From the IMG/VR virus record IMGVR_UViG_3300032011_000041, positions 1-37,869 of that record: a DNA stretch of 37,869 nucleotides, one strand, 5' to 3'. The DNA comes from a virus. The translations under genes and the position numbers were made by a program. Under the pieces are notes generated by a model. That model saw only the letters and a list, made by a program, of their open reading frames with translations, was not told the DNA's origin and did not search any database. Of the stretch, positions 23,770 through 31,980 are shown piece after piece (the first letter of the stretch is position 1; every line of letters begins with the position of its first letter).

Positions 23770-25511
23770 TACAAGTTAACCCCTGTCATAGGGAATTGCG
23801 GCTCTATTGAGTATTCAATGCAAATTTTATAAAAAGCAACTGATACTATACTTTCTAAAAAAACATCAACAGATGAAGCCATAGGCATAACTGCTGGTGT
23901 AAAAACAACACGAGCTTTATTAGCGTTGTAATTGCTTGTGCTTGTTAATGCTGTAGCGTCTAAAGTGCCTGAAGTAATTGTAGACTTTTCGTCACCGTCA
24001 TGTATGTAGTCTGTTTTGATTACAAAAGCTGGAGTTGTAAAACCAGTAGCATTCCAGTAATCAAACTCAACAATTATTTTTTCTATACGAGCTAAAGAAT
24101 TCTCTGGCGGACGGTATGTTCCAAGCCAAAGACGACCTTGAAAACGATCAGTTGTGTCAGCGCTTGCATGAGCAGGTATTTCAGTATTTGAAGACCATGC
24201 ATCATTTGAATTTGATGGCCTATTTAGCGTAACTGGCCTTATATAAACTTTCTCGCCATCGTCTCCACTGTTAGTGTCTTCGATAGCCACAAAACCTATA
24301 TGAGAATTTCCAGCTTTAAATGTATCTATAACTGCAGGATTCAAGTCAGATCCTGAAGTAGGTCCCCAATATAAAGAATTGACCCAAACTCCATTTACTA
24401 AATCTATTGAACGGTCACCTTTAAAAGTTTCTTTAGATGTCCCAACAACAGTATCAACATGGTACGGCAAAGTAACAGAATTTTTACCTTGGTTTTCTAC
24501 CCCACGGAGGAAGTACACGAGTTGCTCGTCCTCTCCGTCTGTAGGAACTCTTACGTAACTTAAAGTAATATCGTCGATCTCGTCTCTAGTGGCAACTACA
24601 ACACCGCTATCCCTCGTCAAATACACCAACGAATCGCCAGCGCTTGCTGGCTGAACCCCAAAATCAGGAATTCGTTTAGTCCCTATATAACGGATCTCAC
24701 CAAAACCCGGACTGTCAGTAAACATAAATTTGTACCAACGAAGGTCTTTCATCGCTATAAGCAAAGAATCGTATATAGCCCAAACGCCAACTATGGGCCT
24801 ATTGGAATCAGCGCCAAGATCTAAATAATCATTAACTCCCCAACTCTGGTTATTACCAACAGCAGAGTAATGAATCCGGTTAGCGTTAGATGTATCCCCC
24901 CAAGACCAATAACGGTCACGCCAAGTAAAACAAGTATGTGGGTCCCACCCAGATGGGTATTCATCGCTAGCAGTTAATGTATCAGTTGTTACTGAACCAC
25001 TTGCAAAGTTTGTATATTGGGCTTCTCCGCCAACAATAGCTATTTCATTACCGATTTCTTCATGCGATAAAGTCCCTATAAGATTCTCTGGTGCTGCAGC
25101 GTATCTAGCTGGAAGGGATTGTCGTGTTATCGCATTTGAATCGGTAAGGGTAACGCTTGCTTCTACATCTTTATTGTCCAAGTTTACTCTAACTTGGTTA
25201 GCGTCATCGCTTGTAAAGATATAAAGCACTTTGTTATTTGACGTAGCTACAGCATTTTGCAATTCATAGTCATAATTCATATGCAAAAAAGCAGTACCCA
25301 GAATATTTGTATGGGTTAAATCGATAGTGTCGTCACCGTCATTAACTTCCATAAAGCAAGGGCGTGTCCCCAAAGAACCATTTTCGTATACCTGCATATT
25401 TACAGAGCTATACGTATAACCTTTGGCTGGACCAACTTCAGAACCTAAAGAATGCCACGGCCCTCTAGTCCAATCAGTTATCTCCTGATAATCAGTAGAT
25501 TCTGCAGGCAT
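23769..25511 (-). CDS. Nozzle or DNA-stabilisation-like tail protein
   Basis: A 580-residue beta-rich protein. Repeated stretches with the look of propeller blades occur, for example 'GVWAIYDSLLIAMKDLRWYK', 'IRYIGTKRIPDFGVQPASAG' and 'SLVYLTRDSGVVVATRDEID'. Short-tailed phages put a propeller-type nozzle or stabilisation protein (T7 gp12, P22 gp10) directly after the adaptor, as here. A role closing the portal channel and holding the fibres fits the position between adaptor and fibre genes. No exact family is claimed. Fibre and nozzle genes overlap by one base. Confidence 0.7.
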   Translation of the reverse strand: MPAESTDYQEITDWTRGPWHSLGSEVGPAKGYTYSSVNMQVYENGSLGTRPCFMEVNDGDDTIDLTHTNILGTAFLHMNYDYELQNAVATSNNKVLYIFTSDDANQVRVNLDNKDVEASVTLTDSNAITRQSLPARYAAAPENLIGTLSHEEIGNEIAIVGGEAQYTNFASGSVTTDTLTASDEYPSGWDPHTCFTWRDRYWSWGDTSNANRIHYSAVGNNQSWGVNDYLDLGADSNRPIVGVWAIYDSLLIAMKDLRWYKFMFTDSPGFGEIRYIGTKRIPDFGVQPASAGDSLVYLTRDSGVVVATRDEIDDITLSYVRVPTDGEDEQLVYFLRGVENQGKNSVTLPYHVDTVVGTSKETFKGDRSIDLVNGVWVNSLYWGPTSGSDLNPAVIDTFKAGNSHIGFVAIEDTNSGDDGEKVYIRPVTLNRPSNSNDAWSSNTEIPAHASADTTDRFQGRLWLGTYRPPENSLARIEKIIVEFDYWNATGFTTPAFVIKTDYIHDGDEKSTITSGTLDATALTSTSNYNANKARVVFTPAVMPMASSVDVFLESIVSVAFYKICIEYSIEPQFPMTGVNL

Positions 25512-25516
25512 TAGGT

Positions 25517-26143
25517 TTACTGCCAGTCTCTACGAGTAAATATTGTTACAGGCTCATAGCTCCTAGCAACATCATCACGAAAAGCCTTAAGTTGTTGTTT
25601 GTATTGAGTTTCCATCATTTGATATAACTCAGTGTCACGCAATTTTTGTGCAACGTATGAAGAAGTTTTAGTGACTATAAGATGGTCAAACCAATCTGGA
25701 TTGCCGACAGTAGCGCTAGTACTTCCTAACACATCGGTTGTTTCTAAATAACGATGACGTAAAGTGTAATTAGCGTCAGGACTTGGGTAAACGTACACAG
25801 TCCCAGCATGTTCTGTGTAAAAAGCAGGAATTCCTTGAGTGTCTGCATTTGCTAAACGTCGTGTCCATTTCCAAGTTCTTTTTTGAAGAACCCCATTTGG
25901 ATCATCTAACGTCAACGACAACGTAGTTCGCCAATCAGCAGCAGGAGTAAAAGCATTACCGCCTGCGTCAGTTAAATTAACTGATTCTATCTTTTGTCGC
26001 CAAGGCCAAGCTTCTTCCGCTTCTATGTCTTGCATTGCTGCATTAATAAAATCAAGTAAGTTAGCATCGGTTAACCTAGCATCATCAGTAGAAAGATTAA
26101 CCCTGTTTCTGATAGACACTATTAAAGCTGAAGCTGCAGTCAT
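25517..26143 (-). CDS. Head-tail adaptor, short-tail type
   Basis: A 208-residue protein with the opening 'LIVSIRNRVNLSTDDARLTD' followed by 'LLDFINAAMQDIEAEEAWPW', typical of adaptor proteins (gp6/gp11-like) that ring the portal. The C-terminal half alternates beta stretches and helices, ending 'VARSYEPVTIFTRRDWQ'. It overlaps the preceding gene by four bases (ATGA). The position between capsid-region genes and the nozzle-like gene agrees with the call. Confidence 0.75.
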   Translation of the reverse strand: MTAASALIVSIRNRVNLSTDDARLTDANLLDFINAAMQDIEAEEAWPWRQKIESVNLTDAGGNAFTPAADWRTTLSLTLDDPNGVLQKRTWKWTRRLANADTQGIPAFYTEHAGTVYVYPSPDANYTLRHRYLETTDVLGSTSATVGNPDWFDHLIVTKTSSYVAQKLRDTELYQMMETQYKQQLKAFRDDVARSYEPVTIFTRRDWQ

Positions 26144-26553
26144 TGTGAGCCTCCTTGCATAGCTTCTTGAAACGCTCCTATAAATATCATAGTTTTAATT
26201 TTCTGAGCTATCTCAGGAGAAAAAGAATCCATAGAAGGTAAATTTTCTTTGAAAGGAAAAGGCTTAGGAGCAGCTTGCAATTGGGCCGGAGCAGCAGGCG
26301 GCTGCTCAGCTTGCGCTTTTGAAGGTTCTCTTAAACGCTCCATCCTATCGTCTTGTTGCATTTTTCTATTTTTTGTTTGAGAAGCGGTGGCAGTTAATTG
26401 ATTTGGCGCTTGAACATTTGCAGGTTGAACAGTAGGAGCTTGCTTTCTAGGTTTTTTATTTGCTCTAGTAGCTTGACGAACATGTGGGTTATTAGCCAGC
26501 CTACGAGAATGTAACCGCTCTCTCGATAAATTACTTCCAGTTCGTTCAGCCAT
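26140..26553 (-). CDS. Hypothetical Pro/Ala/Gln-rich virion-region protein
   Basis: A 137-residue protein with a very basic first half (SRERLHSRRLANNPHVRQAT, then RANKKPRKQ) and a Pro/Ala/Gln-rich middle (about 65-95) that is probably disordered. The end is a short helix with 'TMIFIGAFQEAMQGG'. GGAG lies upstream of ATG 26553. No family is recognised. Basic disordered proteins in this place may bind packaged DNA or the inner capsid surface, but this is a guess. Confidence 0.65.
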   Translation of the reverse strand: MAERTGSNLSRERLHSRRLANNPHVRQATRANKKPRKQAPTVQPANVQAPNQLTATASQTKNRKMQQDDRMERLREPSKAQAEQPPAAPAQLQAAPKPFPFKENLPSMDSFSPEIAQKIKTMIFIGAFQEAMQGGSQ

Positions 26554-26565
26554 AATATCTCCAGA

Positions 26566-26997
26566 TTAGTATATTCTTCCCCTGTACCCACCTATTTCTT
26601 TATGGTGAGCTAAAGCAACTTTATCTTCTGCTTCTTCCATGCGGTCAGCATGTTTTTTCTTTTCATCCTCAATGATCTTATCGTTATGATCATCTATCTC
26701 TTTAACTATTTGATCCATTGATTTTCGTGACATATCACGCATCAACAAATATTCAACCATTTGATATGGATTAGGAAGTGGATCAAAAGGCGCTGAACCA
26801 ACTAAAGTTTCTTTGCCTGTCCCATTTCGTTCATCCCATATTTCTATACGATTTAATTGCTTATTCAAACAAACCATTAAAAAAGGATCGCCTTCCCAGC
26901 CCATAGCTGGAGAGCCCTTAGTGATTATGTCTGATAAATCAGTACCTATAATCTGGGTTTGGCGAATACGTTTCGTTAGTTCTGCTCGTCTATTCAT
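26566..26997 (-). CDS. Hypothetical protein near capsid genes
   Basis: A 143-residue protein with a globular first part ('GDPFLMVCLNKQLNRIEIWD', 'NPYQMVEYLLMRDMSRKS') and a charged helix ('KEIDDHNDKIIEDEKKKHAD') before a short 'GGYRGRIY' end. I recall similar proteins beside capsid genes in marine phages but know no function. ATG 26997 follows AGGAGAG. A hairpin lies just upstream at 27009-27045. Confidence 0.65.
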   Translation of the reverse strand: MNRRAELTKRIRQTQIIGTDLSDIITKGSPAMGWEGDPFLMVCLNKQLNRIEIWDERNGTGKETLVGSAPFDPLPNPYQMVEYLLMRDMSRKSMDQIVKEIDDHNDKIIEDEKKKHADRMEEAEDKVALAHHKEIGGYRGRIY

Positions 26998-27006
26998 AAC
27001 TCTCCT

Positions 27007-27047
27007 AAGACCGACAGGGAAGAAAGGATAAAAACCCTGCCGGTCCT
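27007..27047 (-). other. Inverted repeat between capsid-region genes
   Basis: Arms 27009-27019 and 27035-27045 pair over 11 positions with one mismatch around a 15-base loop, and the stem may extend by two more pairs. On the transcribed (minus) strand only two T follow before the next ribosome site, so it is not a classical terminator. It could slow polymerase or protect the 3' end of the capsid message, lowering expression of later genes. Confidence 0.55.
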
Positions 27048-27057
27048 AGTGTAGAGG

Positions 27058-27372
27058 TTACTTGCCAGTTACCTGAACCAAGCAACGCAAAGTATTTATA
27101 TCTGTAGTGTTAGCTACTTCAGCTTCTTTGCCTGTAGTGCCGTCTTCTACAAATACTTTAAGTTTGCTATTGGTGTCATCCCAGATAACACGGTGCAACG
27201 CAAGATTAGTCGAGTGCACAATTAGTGAATCTATTTGGTGCAACCCAGAAAACTGAGTATTTGCCAAAGCTTCACCATTTGTAGGATAGCTATCATCAAA
27301 CGCAATTTTTGCGTCAACAACTACCCTGTCACCCTGAATCCTACGGTCTTCGTTTGATATCGTTAGAGCCAT
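27058..27372 (-). CDS. Probable capsid accessory or decoration protein
   Basis: A 104-residue beta-rich protein ('RRIQGDRVVVDAKIAFDDSY', 'LALHRVIWDDTNSKLKVFVE'). Lying two bases after the major capsid gene, with GGAGAG as ribosome site, it probably shares the strong capsid transcript, as expected of a high-copy head protein. Small beta proteins here often decorate or stabilise the shell. That role is inferred from position only. Confidence 0.6.
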   Translation of the reverse strand: MALTISNEDRRIQGDRVVVDAKIAFDDSYPTNGEALANTQFSGLHQIDSLIVHSTNLALHRVIWDDTNSKLKVFVEDGTTGKEAEVANTTDINTLRCLVQVTGK

Positions 27373-27374
27373 GA

Positions 27375-28628
27375 TTAACTCTCCGATAGGTCAGCGATTT
27401 TACCGTGTGTATTTCTCTGGTCAGTACAGAGTTGATGGTACTTGAACATGAAAGCTTCCCATTCGTCGTAACCTGAACGGTTCCTTAGAACAGCGCCATC
27501 ATAATCAGCCCATTCCCAATCTGACATCTCATGTTGCACAAGGTGACTTGTGTTCAAAAGATATGCAAGATTAGCTGGACAATCCCGATCAGCTACCAGA
27601 GGTAAAGAAACATCACCACAATCAATGGTAAGTGCTTTAAAGCCACCCTTCAGGGTAAGCGAAGCACCGTCATTGAAGCGTTTCATGCTCTTTAACTGAG
27701 CTGCGTAGTTCCGACGAACACCTTTAGTGGTGACACAAAGATTCGGGCTTTTGCCTGATTCAATGTCTACATCGTCGATGACTTTCTCAAAGAGAGTGTC
27801 AGTTGCAGCTCGGTTTGTTCCACTGTTACTGTTGATCGTGGATGACCAAGATGTGTACGTGCTGGAATCTACGTTATGAAGTGAAGTTCCTGCAGCTCCA
27901 ACGATCTTTGCAAGACCGATAAGCTCCAAGGTTCCTGCTCCATCAGCAGCGTCAGCGCCTGAACCATCAGCATCTAGTTTGTTACCTTGCCTAAATAAGA
28001 AGTGCGAGGTTCCAATCCCTGATGTTGGGTTCGATGAAAAAGTTACTGTACCTGCAGATTTGTCAATAGACGAAATCGTAAGTCCAGCTCCTTTAGCATC
28101 AGCGTCAGATACTGTACCAATGTCAATCAACATACCAACATGAAGTTGATTCATTTGGGTTGTTGTTGGCGTGGTAAGTGTAACTGTCGCTGTAGACACT
28201 GAAGCACACTGCGCTATTGCAGCATTACCATCAGTAAAGATTTGACGGTTAATGTCACGACGTAGGTCGTTGACACCTTGTGTCATTTCCGATGAAAGCG
28301 CACGAACGAATGACCCTGAGTCATTAACTGTGGCTTTCATAGCTTGACCAGATACTCGAATGCGCAAGTAGTTGTACGAAAGTCCAACTCTTTCTTCTGC
28401 GTATCCTTGGCTTCCTGCGGTTGGCAGTGCTCCACCTTCTGCCCTTGCGCCAACACCGCTATTGCGTTGTACGTGCAAGGATAGTACGGCTCGGCGACCT
28501 TCAACGTGACGAGAAGTCCGTTCGATCTGAGCAAGCATCATATTTTCATTGTTTAGCTGTTCACGAGCCGGTGGAAGATAGTACTCTTTCAGGGCCGAGT
28601 CCAGCGTTGTAGTTGAGGCTGATGCCAT
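27375..28628 (-). CDS. Major capsid protein (HK97-fold type, by context)
   Basis: A 417-residue protein with the layout of a major capsid protein: helical N-terminal arm ('LDSALKEYYLPPAREQLNNE'), then 'RNSGVGARAEGGALPTAG' and 'VGLSYNYLRIRVSGQAMKAT', the E-loop-like region, and a beta-rich P-domain. 'QGVNDLRRDINRQIFTDGN' recalls the spine helix of the HK97 fold. Length, its own promoter at 28719-28747, and portal and scaffold genes on the same strand support the call. ATG 28628 follows AGGAGTAG. No protease gene was found, so the arm is probably not removed. Confidence 0.85.
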   Translation of the reverse strand: MASASTTTLDSALKEYYLPPAREQLNNENMMLAQIERTSRHVEGRRAVLSLHVQRNSGVGARAEGGALPTAGSQGYAEERVGLSYNYLRIRVSGQAMKATVNDSGSFVRALSSEMTQGVNDLRRDINRQIFTDGNAAIAQCASVSTATVTLTTPTTTQMNQLHVGMLIDIGTVSDADAKGAGLTISSIDKSAGTVTFSSNPTSGIGTSHFLFRQGNKLDADGSGADAADGAGTLELIGLAKIVGAAGTSLHNVDSSTYTSWSSTINSNSGTNRAATDTLFEKVIDDVDIESGKSPNLCVTTKGVRRNYAAQLKSMKRFNDGASLTLKGGFKALTIDCGDVSLPLVADRDCPANLAYLLNTSHLVQHEMSDWEWADYDGAVLRNRSGYDEWEAFMFKYHQLCTDQRNTHGKIADLSES

Positions 28629-28672
28629 TTCTACTCCTATGGATATAGATGAATAAATTACTTCGTCTACTA

Positions 28673-28690
28673 ATCAAAGCCTGCTTTGAT
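28673..28690 (-). promoter_or_regulatory. Perfect dyad in the capsid leader (possible operator)
   Basis: ATCAAAGC and GCTTTGAT flank a two-base CT centre, an 8-base perfect inverted repeat. It lies in the leader between the predicted start of transcription and the capsid start codon. The tiny centre suits a dimeric protein site better than an RNA hairpin. Confidence 0.5.
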
Positions 28691-28697
28691 GTGACTC

Positions 28698-28711
28698 GGT
28701 GACCTGTCACC
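28698..28711 (-). promoter_or_regulatory. Second perfect dyad at the predicted transcription start
   Basis: GGTGAC and GTCACC flank the same CT centre found in the neighbouring dyad, 25 bases away centre to centre. It begins about eight bases past the -10 box, so a bound protein would sit on the first transcribed bases. Confidence 0.5.
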
Positions 28712-28718
28712 TAGAAAT

Positions 28719-28747
28719 AATATATGTTAATTGTAACGTAAATGCAA
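28719..28747 (-). promoter_or_regulatory. Sigma70-type promoter for the major capsid gene
   Basis: On the minus strand TTGCAT (28747-28742) and TATATT (28724-28719) are separated by exactly 17 bases of AT-rich spacer, each box matching consensus at four or five positions. It lies in the only gap over 100 bases in the late operon, about 90 bases upstream of the capsid start codon. Confidence 0.7.
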
Positions 28748-28757
28748 CTATTAACTG

Positions 28758-29018
28758 CTACCAATCTTCATCTTCGTCTGTTTCAGCTACCAAATGGTTA
28801 CTAAAAGCTGCGTCAAGTTCATCACGAGTTAGCTGGCCATCATCCGCAAATGCAACAGCAATTTTCTGAAGCACTTGCGCCACAGCAGCTACACCGCTGA
28901 GGATCGCTGCTTTGTAAACTGGGATGCCGCCGATCATGCTGGCCCCTCCCAATATCGCCATTACCTGTATACCAAAAACACTTACAATTCGTAGTGCTGT
29001 GTTTACAAATAGATTCAT
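28758..29018 (-). CDS. Small membrane protein, holin-like
   Basis: An 86-residue protein with two hydrophobic segments (about 8-30, 'VSVFGIQVMAILGGASMIGG', and about 34-53, 'YKAAILSGVAAVAQVLQKIA') and an acidic, soluble end ('AETDEDEDW'). That layout suits a holin or antiholin. It resembles r1t-type holins less closely than the protein at 30959. It is the last gene of the lysis set, just before the capsid promoter, and overlaps the previous stop by one base. GGAGAAATA precedes the start. Confidence 0.65.
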   Translation of the reverse strand: MNLFVNTALRIVSVFGIQVMAILGGASMIGGIPVYKAAILSGVAAVAQVLQKIAVAFADDGQLTRDELDAAFSNHLVAETDEDEDW

Positions 29019-29200
29019 TATTTCTCCTTATCCCAATTAATAAATACCCCAAGCATATGAATAATAAAACTTGCGATAGAAATCCAAATACCATATTCAC
29101 GTGTTTCTCCTGACAGTGTAATCAACACTAGGCCAGTACCACCAATAGTCCAGCCAAGCATAGTCGTTTCTTCAATAAATTTTTTTATAAAATTTTTCAT
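29018..29200 (-). CDS. Two-segment small membrane protein
   Basis: A 60-residue protein with two probable membrane spans (about 13-30, '[19 protein letters not shown]', and 37-54, '[20 protein letters not shown]') and basic ends. It overlaps the Pro-Thr-rich gene by four bases, and its ribosome site GGAGGAGGA is formed by the last Arg codons of that gene. It may be a second holin, an antiholin or a membrane partner of the secreted protein. Confidence 0.65.
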   Translation of the reverse strand: MKNFIKKFIEETTMLGWTIGGTGLVLITLSGETREYGIWISIASFIIHMLGVFINWDKEK

Positions 29201-30981
29201 GTCCTCCTCCTCCGTTGAGGCGTTGATGTTGTTGATGCGCTAGTTGAAGAAGCTCTTACCTGCGCTTTTGGGGTTGCTGCAGTGGCTGCAGAAATAGTAC
29301 TTGCTACCACTATGACACGTCTTTCTTCAACTGTCACTGTGCTATCTTCTGCAATATAATCGTCAAATCCCCCACCGAAAATATTAGTAGATTCTTCAAA
29401 CTCTTCTTTTACTTCATCAGAAGCTTCGTTAAAAACTTCTGGTGCTTTTTCAAATACTGCTTCTAATTCTTCTTCTGTAGACTCTTCAAAGAACTCTGGG
29501 TTATCTTCAATAACTTCTTCCAAAAACTCTTCAACGTCTTCAGGACTTTTAAGAATTTGATCCAGTACATCTGACTCCTCGTTAAGCAAATCTTCAACAT
29601 CTAATTCCTCGAAATCTTGTTCGTCCAATTCAAGTTCAGAAACGAACTCAAACTCTTCCTCTTCTTCGGGTTCCCCTTCAAATTCCTCAGGTAAAATTTC
29701 AATTTCTTCTTCCTCGATTTCTTCTTCAACATTTAATTCCTCCTCAAAAAATTCTTCTTCATATAGTTCAAAAAGATCTTCTTCAAGCAACTCTTCTTCA
29801 AAAAGGTCTTCTTCAATCTCAGGCACTTCATCAAATTCTTCAAACTCATATTCGCTAAAATCAAATTCATCCCATTCTATGTCGTCAAAAATGATATAAT
29901 CAGTAGGTGGCAATTCTTCTATTTCCTCTATGTCTACTGGGCTTGGTGTCCATATTGGTTCTGACGGCTCTGGGGGTATCTCTGGGGTGGGTGATGGTTC
30001 TACTTCTATTGTGGGGATTTCCTCTTCTGGCGTTGGTTCAGTTGGTAATTCTGGTTCTAATTCGGGAAGCTCTTCGGGAGTCGGTTCAGGAGTTGGATCA
30101 GGCGTGGGAATGGGAGTTGGAGTAGGTTGAGGGGTTGGCGTAGGAGTTGGTTCTGGCGTAGGCGTAGGTTCTGGAGTTGGTTCAGGAGTTGGCGTGGGTT
30201 CGGGCGTAGGAGTAGGTTCAGGTTCAGGAGTTGGCGTGGGAATTGGAGTAGGTTCTGGGGTCGGTGTCGGATTGGAAGTAACAGTCGGCTCTGGTAAAGG
30301 TGTCGGTGTAGGTGTCGGCTCTGGTGTGGGCGTAGGTGTTAGCGTTGGTAAAGGCGTAGGTGTGGGTGTCGGCGTAGGCTCCGGTGTGGGTGTTGGCGTT
30401 GGTGTTGGTGTTGGTGTTGGCGTTGGTGTTGGCGTAGGTGTTGGCGTAGGTGTTGGCGTAGGTGTTGGCGTAGGTGTTGGTGTAGGTGTAGGCACTGACC
30501 ACTCACCTCCAAAAATATCTAGAGAGTAAGTCCCAATAGTGGTTTCATCGTAAGCATCTGCTCGCAAAGAATAAAATCCAGCATCAAGAGTTTCACTGAT
30601 CATTGCATCCCAACAAAAGTTTACATCATTATTTATGTCAGAACCATCGTCATCCTCAAATAAAAGAGTGTCGTTTTCGTCATATAGATACAAATAAGGA
30701 TCAGCATAACCATTCTCAGAAGAGTCACCCCATGTATCGCATGTTAACGAAGTATAAGTTTTGACAGTAATTAATGTTTCTTCGGAAATAGTAAATGTAA
30801 ACACAGGGCCTTCGCCCAATGTCTCTACATTTATTGTGCATTCCCAACCTTCATCAGTTGATTCACAAGTCGCAATTTGGGCTTGTGCCGCAGGGGAAAA
30901 CCAAGCAACAAAAAGTAAAGAGGCCAATAAAGACCTGCTAAGTATTTGTAACGCTTTTTTAGTACGCTTTGACCTCACCAT
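29197..30981 (-). CDS. Secreted Pro-Thr-repeat, acidic protein in the lysis cassette
   Basis: A 594-residue exported protein. A basic start and hydrophobic core ('[20 protein letters not shown]') end in 'AQA', a classical signal peptidase I site near residue 33. Residues about 40-155 resemble a PPC-type beta domain ('[20 protein letters not shown]', then '[13 protein letters not shown]'). A Pro-Thr and Pro-Glu repeat covers about 162-340, followed by a very Glu-rich region to about 540, a weakly hydrophobic stretch ('[16 protein letters not shown]') and an Arg-rich tail. ATG 30981 is chosen because the signal peptide begins there; the frame is open to 31050. Such proteins belong to cell surfaces. 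Here it sits between an r1t-like holin and two membrane proteins, so a wall-spanning lysis role or a surface role is possible; neither is shown. Confidence 0.75.
   Translation of the reverse strand: MVRSKRTKKALQILSRSLLASLLFVAWFSPAAQAQIATCESTDEGWECTINVETLGEGPVFTFTISEETLITVKTYTSLTCDTWGDSSENGYADPYLYLYDENDTLLFEDDDGSDINNDVNFCWDAMISETLDAGFYSLRADAYDETTIGTYSLDIFGGEWSVPTPTPTPTPTPTPTPTPTPTPTPTPTPTPTPTPTPTPEPTPTPTPTPLPTLTPTPTPEPTPTPTPLPEPTVTSNPTPTPEPTPIPTPTPEPEPTPTPEPTPTPEPTPEPTPTPEPTPTPTPQPTPTPIPTPDPTPEPTPEELPELEPELPTEPTPEEEIPTIEVEPSPTPEIPPEPSEPIWTPSPVDIEEIEELPPTDYIIFDDIEWDEFDFSEYEFEEFDEVPEIEEDLFEEELLEEDLFELYEEEFFEEELNVEEEIEEEEIEILPEEFEGEPEEEEEFEFVSELELDEQDFEELDVEDLLNEESDVLDQILKSPEDVEEFLEEVIEDNPEFFEESTEEELEAVFEKAPEVFNEASDEVKEEFEESTNIFGGGFDDYIAEDSTVTVEERRVIVVASTISAATAATPKAQVRASSTSASTTSTPQRRRRT
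30078..30493 (-). repeat. Tandem repeat coding for Pro-Thr/Pro-Glu units
   Basis: Imperfect six-base units (on the plus strand GGTGTT, GGCGTA and variants) repeat over about 400 bases inside the secreted protein gene. The 30370-30490 part is the purest. Sequences like this change length by slippage, so copy number may vary among relatives and assemblies may be wrong here. Confidence 0.9.
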
Positions 30982-31231
30982 ACATCTCATCCAAGGCAGA
31001 TTCGTCTGAATCTTGTTTCCGTAACATGGAACAAGATCCGTCCTTTCCAAAGATAGATGCGGCGTATCCTTTTAATAAACTAAGAACAGCAGCGCCACCA
31101 CTAGCTAAAATTAGTTTCCATTCTGAAACACCCATATCAATAATAGAGTTTGTACCAAGTGTTCCTACTGTCGCTTGAATAAATGTAGCGATACATCTTT
31201 CAGCGAGGTCTTTATAATCTATGTCTTTCAT
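30959..31231 (-). CDS. Holin, r1t-like
   Basis: A 90-residue protein with '[20 protein letters not shown]', an acidic turn, then '[20 protein letters not shown]', the order seen in r1t-type holins of Gram-positive phages: two spans joined by a short loop. The end is soluble and charged. It overlaps the endolysin stop by four bases (ATGA) and its own end overlaps the next start. It would open the membrane so that the endolysin reaches the wall. Confidence 0.8.
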   Translation of the reverse strand: MKDIDYKDLAERCIATFIQATVGTLGTNSIIDMGVSEWKLILASGGAAVLSLLKGYAASIFGKDGSCSMLRKQDSDESALDEMYGEVKAY

Positions 31232-31980
31232 TTAACCAAAGCCTTCCAAGTGTTAGGGCCCACTATACCATCTACAACAAGACCAGTTTTTTTCTGGAAT
31301 TGCTTTACAGCTCTAAGCGTATACCCTCCAAAGTGTCCGTCAATTCCTGTCTTTTTACTTGAATTGCTTGAAAGTCGGTATCCTTTACGTGCAAGCAAGG
31401 CTTGTAGCAACTCAACAGCTTTTCCACGCTTTCCTTTTCGTAAAGTTGTTTTCATAGCAAGCTCAAAGTTAGGGATAATTGCTTGTTTCTCAGCTTTAAC
31501 TATTGTATTTGTAGCCACCTCATCCTCTTTGTTAATAGCTGGAGCTGGATACCAATCGTACTTTTTAGTGTCATAACGGTAACCGTAAGCCTGATGATGC
31601 CACCATTCCGAAGGTACTGTACGAACAAGGCCATACTCTTTAGCAACCTGATTAACAGTAGCTGTAGATACATTCCCTATAATACGAAAATCAACAGCAA
31701 ACCCATACGATCCTTCAGGATGATTGGGCTGCTGCATGTGCCATGAGCCTTGAAACCCTCCGCCGAATACACGATCTGGATTCGCTACCAAATTTGGGAA
31801 AGTTCCGGCCTTGTAGCGCCTATAGAGTTCTTTCTGCTGCGCATATGTACGCACACCAGAACTAACTACAACCTTTCCCTTTATCTTCGGATCGGCAAGA
31901 AATTTCTTTAACCGAAGTTTCATTTTAGGATGAAGCTCCGTAAGCCGAACATGGTTTCCAGCTACAGGGATCTGACTCAT
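31228..31980 (-). CDS. Endolysin: M15 (VanY-like) peptidase with peptidoglycan-binding domain
   Basis: A 250-residue endolysin. The N-terminal M15 peptidase has 'VVSSGVRTYAQQKELY' (about 38-53), the zinc region 'SWHMQQPNHPEGSYGFAVDF' (79-98, with H81 or H87 and D97) and 'EWWHHQAYGY' (125-134). In the usual SxHxxGxAxD pattern the His and Gly are closer, so an insertion is present between them. A PG_binding_1-like domain follows from about 175 ('LRKGKRGKAVELLQALLARK' to 'VDGIVGPNTWKAL'). It would cut wall peptides, probably as a D,D- or L,D-peptidase. No signal peptide, so holin-dependent. TGATG joins it to the scaffold gene. Confidence 0.92.
   Translation of the reverse strand: MSQIPVAGNHVRLTELHPKMKLRLKKFLADPKIKGKVVVSSGVRTYAQQKELYRRYKAGTFPNLVANPDRVFGGGFQGSWHMQQPNHPEGSYGFAVDFRIIGNVSTATVNQVAKEYGLVRTVPSEWWHHQAYGYRYDTKKYDWYPAPAINKEDEVATNTIVKAEKQAIIPNFELAMKTTLRKGKRGKAVELLQALLARKGYRLSSNSSKKTGIDGHFGGYTLRAVKQFQKKTGLVVDGIVGPNTWKALVK

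Noticed and set aside
30078-30493. CRISPR-like array
   Set aside because: The units are six-base codon repeats in frame with Pro-Thr, without spacers of constant length.
30194-30529. Gly-Val-repeat protein on the plus strand
   Set aside because: It is the complementary reading of the Pro-Thr repeat; it has no ribosome site and no non-repeat domain.
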